Positions 58,327-64,000 of a DNA stretch of 64,000 nt are shown here, piece by piece; position 1 is the first letter of the stretch; each line of letters begins with the position of its first letter. The position numbers and the translations under genes are program-made. The notes under the pieces were generated by a model. The model saw only the letters and a list, made by a program, of their open reading frames with translations. It had not been told where the DNA came from and did no database searches. The stretch lies in NCBI GenBank assembly GCA_025024175.1, contig QCXZ01000042.1, positions 9,937,501 through 10,001,500 on the forward strand, written 5' to 3'. The DNA is from Rhyzopertha dominica (taxonomy: Eukaryota > Arthropoda > Insecta > Coleoptera > Bostrichidae).

Positions 58327-59271
58327 TGTGACCAGATAGCAAACCTTCCAAAGAGGGACGGAATTCCACACGGCACACGGAAATACATATTATCAGGTAT
58401 ACACCTAGCAGGAAAAAGCTCAATCAAAATTATTATATTTTTATTGATTTTAAACAAAGTTATGATTTCTCACACATTTTCGCCATTTATCATGTATGTT
58501 ATAACGGTATAAGTTATTAGCGATACACCACCTAGCGAATTTATCTAACATTACCGGCTCTGGGTAATTTTGTTTCGCAGTGTCGTTGATTATATCCACA
58601 TTTTAACTGTAAAATATCTGATATTAACAGAGTGTTCGATCGATAATCAGCGTTTTGGCTTTTCGATAAGGTGCCTAAANTTCTTGCGTGGTGTTGAGCA
58701 TTCTTCAGACACAAAGACTTGTTGTATGTTGTCTGGCGTCACATAATCTCAAAATGCAAGGGTAAAAGTAACGCTTTCTGCTGCGTATCGGGGTGCTTAT
58801 TTAAAAATGTTTACCTACCGTACATTTTACAAGCTCATATTAAAAGGCCGGCTCCATTTTATGCTTGATCACTCAAAGTCAACTGAATATACTTTTAAGT
58901 ACTCACAGAACAAGAAACGTCACGACGTCATGATAACTTTTTTAATTTTGGCGGGCGGCTAGGCGGCTACTGCCAATACCGAGAGTGGGCGGTTGCAGCT
59001 ACCGTCACGGCGGCGCTGCGATCTTAAATTGAAACGCCTATACTATGTTTTTTTACAGATATTTAGCGGGTATTGGTTGACCACGTAAAGATACCGAAAC
59101 CAAAACTAAAGCATATAGAATAGCAATAGCATCGTTTTTATTTTTCTTAAACAGAAATTATTGTATGTTTAATAAAGAGGCAAAAAGAGAGACATTGGAG
59201 GGACCTTAATTGAGGAGGGACGATAGCTTAAAATGCGGGACTGTCCCTCCAAATGAGGGACGTATGGTCAC
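58327..59271. mobile_element. Non-autonomous TIR element with TGTGACC ends and TTTAA flanks
   Basis: The left end TGTGACCAGATAGC (from 58327) and the right end, reverse complement of GTATGGTCAC (to 59271), are inverted. Both sides carry AAGAGGGACGG/CCCTCATTT-type GGGAC words just inside, and TTTAA lies directly outside both ends (58322-58326 and 59272-59276). The words GTGACCATACGTCCC and GGGACAGTCCCG are familiar from animal DNA-transposon-derived repeats. The interior has no transposase I recognise; a GC-rich patch at 58955-59030 and an N at 58680 are present. It is probably a non-autonomous element of unknown superfamily. Confidence 0.6.
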
Positions 59272-59330
59272 TTTAATTTAGTTCGAAGAAGTTAAGCTAA
59301 ACATCAAATACTTGTAAACTTACAGACATT

Positions 59331-59477
59331 GAGCGGTTTCTCTTCTCTTCGTTAAAGTTAATATTAGCTAAAATCAACCCAGTAACCATGACAACACCTT
59401 AAATTGAGGTATGTGATTGGGTTAGATCTTAAATACAGAGTTGATTTTAGCTTAAAATAGGGAAGAGAAACCGACCC
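59331..59477. mobile_element. 147-bp MITE with imperfect 40-bp inverted repeats
   Basis: The left arm (CGGTTTCTCTTCTCTTC and TTAGCTAAAATCAACCC, 59333-59380) is the imperfect reverse complement of the right arm (GTTGATTTTAGCTTAAAATA and GAAGAGAAACCG, 59440-59474). A partial second copy in the opposite orientation is at 34921-34968. No coding sequence. Confidence 0.7.
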
Positions 59478-59699
59478 ATAATTAGTCCATACGCAAAATT
59501 TTTCCTGTGTGTTAGTGGAATTCTGTCTTTATTTATTTCTAACTAACTCTTTTATAAATGACAAAATTGCCTTTAACGAACACGCTCGTAAATTAAATGT
59601 AATTTTCAAAACGGAATTTCTCGTGCAAATTGTATAACTCCGTATGTTGTAAATGATGAAAATCCCAGTCTTTTTTATTATACAATTAAACACATCAGC

Positions 59700-60165
59700 T
59701 ATCCATAGCATTAGGTTTCTCGGTCACGAACCACCCCTGTATCAACCCCCATCGCCTCGAATTACGCTTCGGCCCGCCACTTATTCACCAAATCCAGTTA
59801 CGGCACGACTTTTACGCAGCTGTTACGGGCCCCTCGCCTAATTGAATGCCGCCGGAGTAACCTTATGTCCGGTCGGCTGGCCATGATACACATGTACGGG
59901 TCAGAAAACTTGGCCGGGGGAATTTAATTTGGAAAGTTTTTCTTAAGTTTCGCTCTCCCCCCAGGAATCAAGTTTCGCAGGCCAAATTGAACTAGACCAA
60001 CTATTCGCCAACTGATTTAGATGGCTTTCACGCTAAGCCCGCGCCTTATACTTTAATGCGGACGGCCTCAGGATCGCGATGAGTTAACTGAATCGGGCGG
60101 GCGGCTCCCTTGGCTCGTGGCATACATAATGCCAGCCGCTAAAGAAGCCGTCATCGTTCTGATTG
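59700..60165. other. GC-richer island, no recognised gene
   Basis: This stretch is markedly GC-richer than its flanks, with a short plus frame (59653-59841) lacking any domain. It holds several palindrome-like words (CATACATAATG, GGCCATGATAC). Candidate conserved intronic element. Confidence 0.35.
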
Positions 60166-62825
60166 GTTGTTTCCAAGCAGTCGCTCAACTAGGTTCAAAA
60201 AATGCTGTCTCGTAATTTTGATCATAAATTATGGTACATGGTATACAGGGTGTCCCAAAGGTGGAGTAGCTCATTTTCAATCGAACTACCTTATATGTTT
60301 ACAATCTAAAAGTTACAGTTATTTTTATAGGTTTTGTGAAAATCCCTATCCTGGCCCACTGAATCACGTATGCCATTAAGGCTAGGTTAAAGGGACAGCC
60401 GTATTCAATTTTAGGATGTTGACCATAAAGCTGTCAGCCCGGTCGGCCTGGGGCGTTTATTGCACTGCTAGTTATGCTGATGCCACAACAAAGAGTATTT
60501 TTGATTTACAACATTTTGTGGGTCTATCTGATGCCTGTCGTTTCAAAGATATTTACATACCACTGAGAATCGGATGTTCGCTTTTCACAGACATATCAGT
60601 GATATTACTAATAAAGTTTTAAACAAACGGTTTTTTATTTCGATATTGCTTTCAAATTTATTATTAAAAATGTCAACACCTCATGAAATAAAATACTTTA
60701 AAAATATTTTTTTAATAGAAAATATAATAAACGTTCAAGAAAAAAATACATATATTTACCAAACATCAGAAGCATATACATAGTTAATGTTCACAATCTG
60801 TACATAAAATTATCTTTACAGCAAAATTATAAATGTGTGTATTAAAAAAATATGAACAAACATGGTGTAGATGGTCTACTTTTTAGACAAAAACGTCGTC
60901 TATCTATCCTCCCGAATCGGCATGTTTCTCGTGTGACGTGGATCAACTAGCTCTGGCAAAAGAGAACAGAAATAAAATCTTTGAAGTTTTGGAAGCATTT
61001 TTTCACTCCAAAAATGATATTTTTAACTATATATAACTATAAACTACTAAACGGATTTTTAGAAAAATACTTACTTGACGTTGTTTGATAAGAGAACCAA
61101 TATTTCCCCTGTTTCTTTTTTTTTGAAGACAAAGTTCTTCCATCACCTTTTCGTCTTGCCATCTTTACTAATGTTCTTTCAGATAACGTAACACTAAAGT
61201 CACACAGTCACACAAAATCTCAAACAGCATAAATGGTAGGTTTGAAAAATTCTGAGGCTTTATATTAGTGAACCCCCTCTTTCATTGTATGGGGGCGGTT
61301 GCCATGAGTCAGTGGAAAAAGTTTTCAGGTTTAGAGGTACAAACAGTTTCATGCAGNCTGTCTTCAATANTACATATTCTGGTCCCAAAAACCCATTATA
61401 CTTACCTTTCGCAAAACTGATGTTTAGTTGGAATTCCGGATTAGAAATTCCAGCAACTGAGACCTTCAGTCGTATTGAGCGATCATCAACCCTTTACCTG
61501 CCAATATACAGTTTCGTCATATCTATTTTGGTCCTAGGTGCTTTCGCAAAATTGATTAAAATTGTTTACGTTACCATTTACCAGGAAACTGGTGTCCAAT
61601 TTATCCGACAGTCGGGCGCCTGACAAAACTGTATATTTGCTACCTCGACATGGAAATATATTCTTTAATTTATGAATAAAAGTGTTCCGGACGAATCCGC
61701 AAAAGCGGATAGCACATAAGATATAAAAAGAACACTTTGGCATATTGATTTTTAATAGTTATCATCAAATTATGTTAACTTATTCATATGTAGTTCATAT
61801 ATGCATAGCGCAATTAGTGTTTTAATTGACTTTGTAAATATGAACTTTTGGGACTACACGCCCAGTATGCTTTCTATGTGTCCCAACGACATAAAATTGC
61901 AGAGCTTATCTAAATAACTTTCGGCATGGACAAATAATAGTGCATAAATATAAAAGCAGTAGTTCGAAGAATCGTTTCGTCATCCCCAGTACCTGCGTTT
62001 TTCTATCATCCATACCTGAGGTTACCCTCCCGCCATAAACTGCAATGGCTGTTTACTCAAGTGCCGTCAATTGGTATGTTGTAAATCAACACTGGGTTGG
62101 GCCGAAAAGTTCAGCAAAAGTATTGAACAGATATTTTCATTATTATTAACGCTATCAAAAAACTAAAAACAACATTCGGCCGAAAAAAAATTTCAAATAA
62201 GTCATTTTTACGTTTTTGAGCATTTCGAGTTCTTAAACAAATCGTAATTATTTTTGTCGTAAGTTTTTAAAATTTTTGATTCGGCCATTTTGTAGATAAT
62301 AATTGTCAGATTACACTGGTTTTTGAATAAAATTAATATCTCTTTAAATAACTTAGTTATTTATTCAATACTTTACATTGGAAACCCCATAAGAGAAATT
62401 CCTTTAACCTAGCCTTAAAACTCAAAATAATCTAGGATTTGTTTGATGATTAGTACTAGAGCATATATTATTACAAGTTTGGGTCCATTTCTCCTATAAA
62501 ATTATACGCACAATATTTTGCTCGCTTGTGTTAAGTACCTAAGAAAAACGCAATTTACATTTAAGCAAAAGTATCTTGAAAAAAAGTTCATGAACCAAAT
62601 GTGTCCAAAAAGGAACTTCGTAAAGCATGGACGAAACGACCTAAGTGATAATTCCAGCGGGAATCCATGCGTAATCAGTTCAAAGAATTAATCCTGTGAG
62701 ACACAAGGTCCCCGCGTTGCAAGCCAAAAATCAAGCGGCGTTCTGAACATTTGGAACCCTGTTTCGATCAACAGAATCCAAACAAGGGCCATATAAAAAA
62801 TTGCAATAATTAAAGTGTGAGAGAA
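60166..62825. other. AT-rich intronic DNA with one CAGGGTGTCCC motif, no recognised gene
   Basis: TACAGGGTGTCCC at 60244-60256 matches 25690-25702. A 112-codon plus frame at 61285-61623 contains two N-derived unknowns and has a hydrophobic stretch (IYSFVISILVLGAF), but no domain I recognise and no convincing splice sites. Confidence 0.4.
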
Positions 62826-62829
62826 CGAG

Positions 62830-63770
62830 TGCATCATAAATGCTTTTTCAAATTAACGGTTAAAAATGTCTGCAAGCATACAAAAGCTTAAGGTTAGAAA
62901 ATGATTTTTGTATTAACTTAGTTACATGCAGCTTAAATCGAACCTGCGTGTCCATAATGAGACCCAAAATTCTACTATGATCAACACAATTTAACCTTGT
63001 ACCATCAATATAAACATTGAAAGACTGTTTAAGAAATTCAAGGCCGTGTTCAGCAGACAATGCCAGCCCTTGCGAAATCATGCTTATCGAAACTAAAATA
63101 CAACTGTATATCGTCGGCGTAAGCTATTACTCTACAATTAAGAACTGAGTTCACCATATCAGACGTATATGTTATGAAAAGCAGAGCCTTGGGGAACACC
63201 AGATCTAACTGACAATTCAGAGGAGACACAATCTTTATATTTTACCACTTGAGTTCTATCGCTCAAATAAGATCTAATAAACTGTACCGACAAGCTGCTA
63301 AAACCGTAAGACTAGTTTGGCACACAACAGACCATGATTAATGGTATCGAACGCTTTTGAAAAATCAAGCAAAACCAAAGCACTGACTGACGCTTTATTA
63401 TAAGCTGAAATGAGATCATCCATGACTGAAGCTAGTGCAGTAGAAGTGCTCCGACCGCGTCTGAATACGCACTGATCATCGGGAATGATTTTTCTAGAAA
63501 AGACAAAGTCAGATATATGTTCGTAGACTAGAGATTCAAACAGTTTTGAAGCTGCAGGTAAGATGCTAATCAAACGTAAATCCGAAAAGGTTTTAGGGTT
63601 AGACTTTTTTGCGTTAAAGAGTGCGGAATGTACCTCTTCTTAAGTAACCATACTCAAGGAAAATTCTTGTAGGAATGGGAATTGAGCATTCTCATAATAT
63701 TGCATTCTATCATTAGACATTATATTATTTGATTCAAAATACTGTGAAAAATATGGATAATGGAATTGCT
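62830..63770 (-). pseudogene. Jockey-like non-LTR retrotransposon fragment, related to the 11.9-14.0 kb copy
   Basis: Read on the minus strand from about 63700: NAQFPFLQEFSLSMVT, a stop, EEVHSALFNAKKSNPKTFSD, LRLISILPAASKLFESLVYE, DQCVFRRGRSTSTALASVMD and VLLDFSKAFDTINHGLLCAK (first catalytic Asp intact). A damaged region at 63298-63081 follows with SSELSVRSGVPQG-like sequence and no intact YADD. Thumb sequence GTRLNCVDHSRILGLIMDT and HVTKLIQKSFSNLKLLYACR ends near 62860. Block order and wording (DFSKAFDTINHGLLCAKL, HVTKLIQ) match the element at 11885-13980, so both belong to one family. The fragment lacks the endonuclease and C-terminal end. Confidence 0.86.
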
Positions 63771-64000
63771 ATTTGAGAGAATAGAAGGTAGTTACAGTAC
63801 TTCCATAAGAGAAGAAATTGCTACGTTTTATTATATGTATGCACAATGACTCGGCCTACAAGACAAAAAGCTTAGTCGTGGATGTTATGGCATCCTCCTT
63901 TTTTGGTTTGTCAAAAATTGTATTGTATAGTAGTATCCATCCAAGTAGTTACATATTTGCAGATGATTTTTTCTCGAAAAAAGAAACATTAACTTTAATT
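63771..64000. other. AT-rich DNA to the window edge, nothing recognised
   Basis: No supported feature. Confidence 0.5.

Noticed and set aside
61285..61623. 112-codon ORF with a hydrophobic stretch as a membrane protein exon
   Set aside because: Contains two ambiguous codons, has no domain, and no convincing acceptor or donor site frames it.
60378..62416. 16-bp perfect inverted repeat (AAGGCTAGGTTAAAGG and its complement) as transposon ends
   Set aside because: One 16-bp inverted match 2 kb apart is not beyond chance in 64 kb of AT-rich DNA. No target duplication or coding interior supports it.

Overview
This is a 64 kb window of AT-rich animal nuclear DNA, almost certainly from an insect. 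Single ambiguous bases (N) are scattered through it. The only host coding sequence I can defend is one 162-bp internal exon at 41562-41723 (+). It encodes the oxyanion-loop and central beta-sheet segment of a neuroligin-like (carboxylesterase-fold) synaptic adhesion protein, with clean splice sites. I recognise no other neuroligin exon, so most or all of the window is probably intron on both sides of it. I saw no bacterial operon, CRISPR array, rRNA or convincing tRNA gene. The arthropod assignment rests on the exon peptide and the transposon families; the order of insect is not determined.

The rest is a transposon graveyard. Non-LTR retrotransposon (Jockey-like and RTE-like) remains lie at about 0.4-2.4 (-), 11.9-14.0 (+), 19.5-20.2 (+), 29.1-29.9 (+), 52.0-53.4 (5' half inverted), 54.6-55.9 (-) and 62.8-63.8 kb (-). 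All are broken by stops and frameshifts. Penelope-like elements (PLEs) appear at 6.9-8.5 and 21.9-23.1 kb. Both carry a GIY-YIG endonuclease segment and are flanked by inverted copies of their own end. A hammerhead-ribozyme-like PLE remnant lies at 33.4 kb and a weaker trace at 37.1 kb. Cut-and-paste transposons are Tc1-like at 10.35-10.8 and 49.0-50.0 kb, a mariner fragment at 51.6-51.95 kb, an IS630/Tc1/mariner-superfamily element with unusually long catalytic spacing at 43.5-45.5 kb, and a PIF/Harbinger element with long TIRs and a TTA duplication at 35.86-36.87 kb. A broken THAP-type zinc finger lies at 32.5 kb.

Unclassified repeats include a ~1-kb element present twice (3.2-4.2 and 26.1-27.1 kb), a ~210-bp repeat present twice (5.5 and 41.8 kb, the second just downstream of the neuroligin exon), a 65-bp repeat in opposite orientations (15.6 and 23.2 kb), a TIR element at 58.3-59.3 kb, a small MITE at 59.3 kb with a fragment at 34.9 kb, and a tandem duplication at 54.3-56.8 kb split by a LINE insertion. 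There are also a 60-bp near-perfect palindrome (21.5 kb) and a three-fold 13-bp motif array (24.3 kb).

Between these lie GC-richer, apparently non-repetitive islands (2.6, 9.5, 11.3, 14.1, 28.2, 35.0, 40.3, 46.2, 50.5-51.3, 53.9-54.3 and 59.7-60.1 kb). They contain long ORFs on both strands but no recognisable protein, so they may be conserved intronic regulatory DNA. I found no clear new multi-gene system. The most unusual items are the ribozyme-bearing and inverted-end PLE copies, the twin-priming-like RTE insertion, and the transposase with a wide D-to-E gap.
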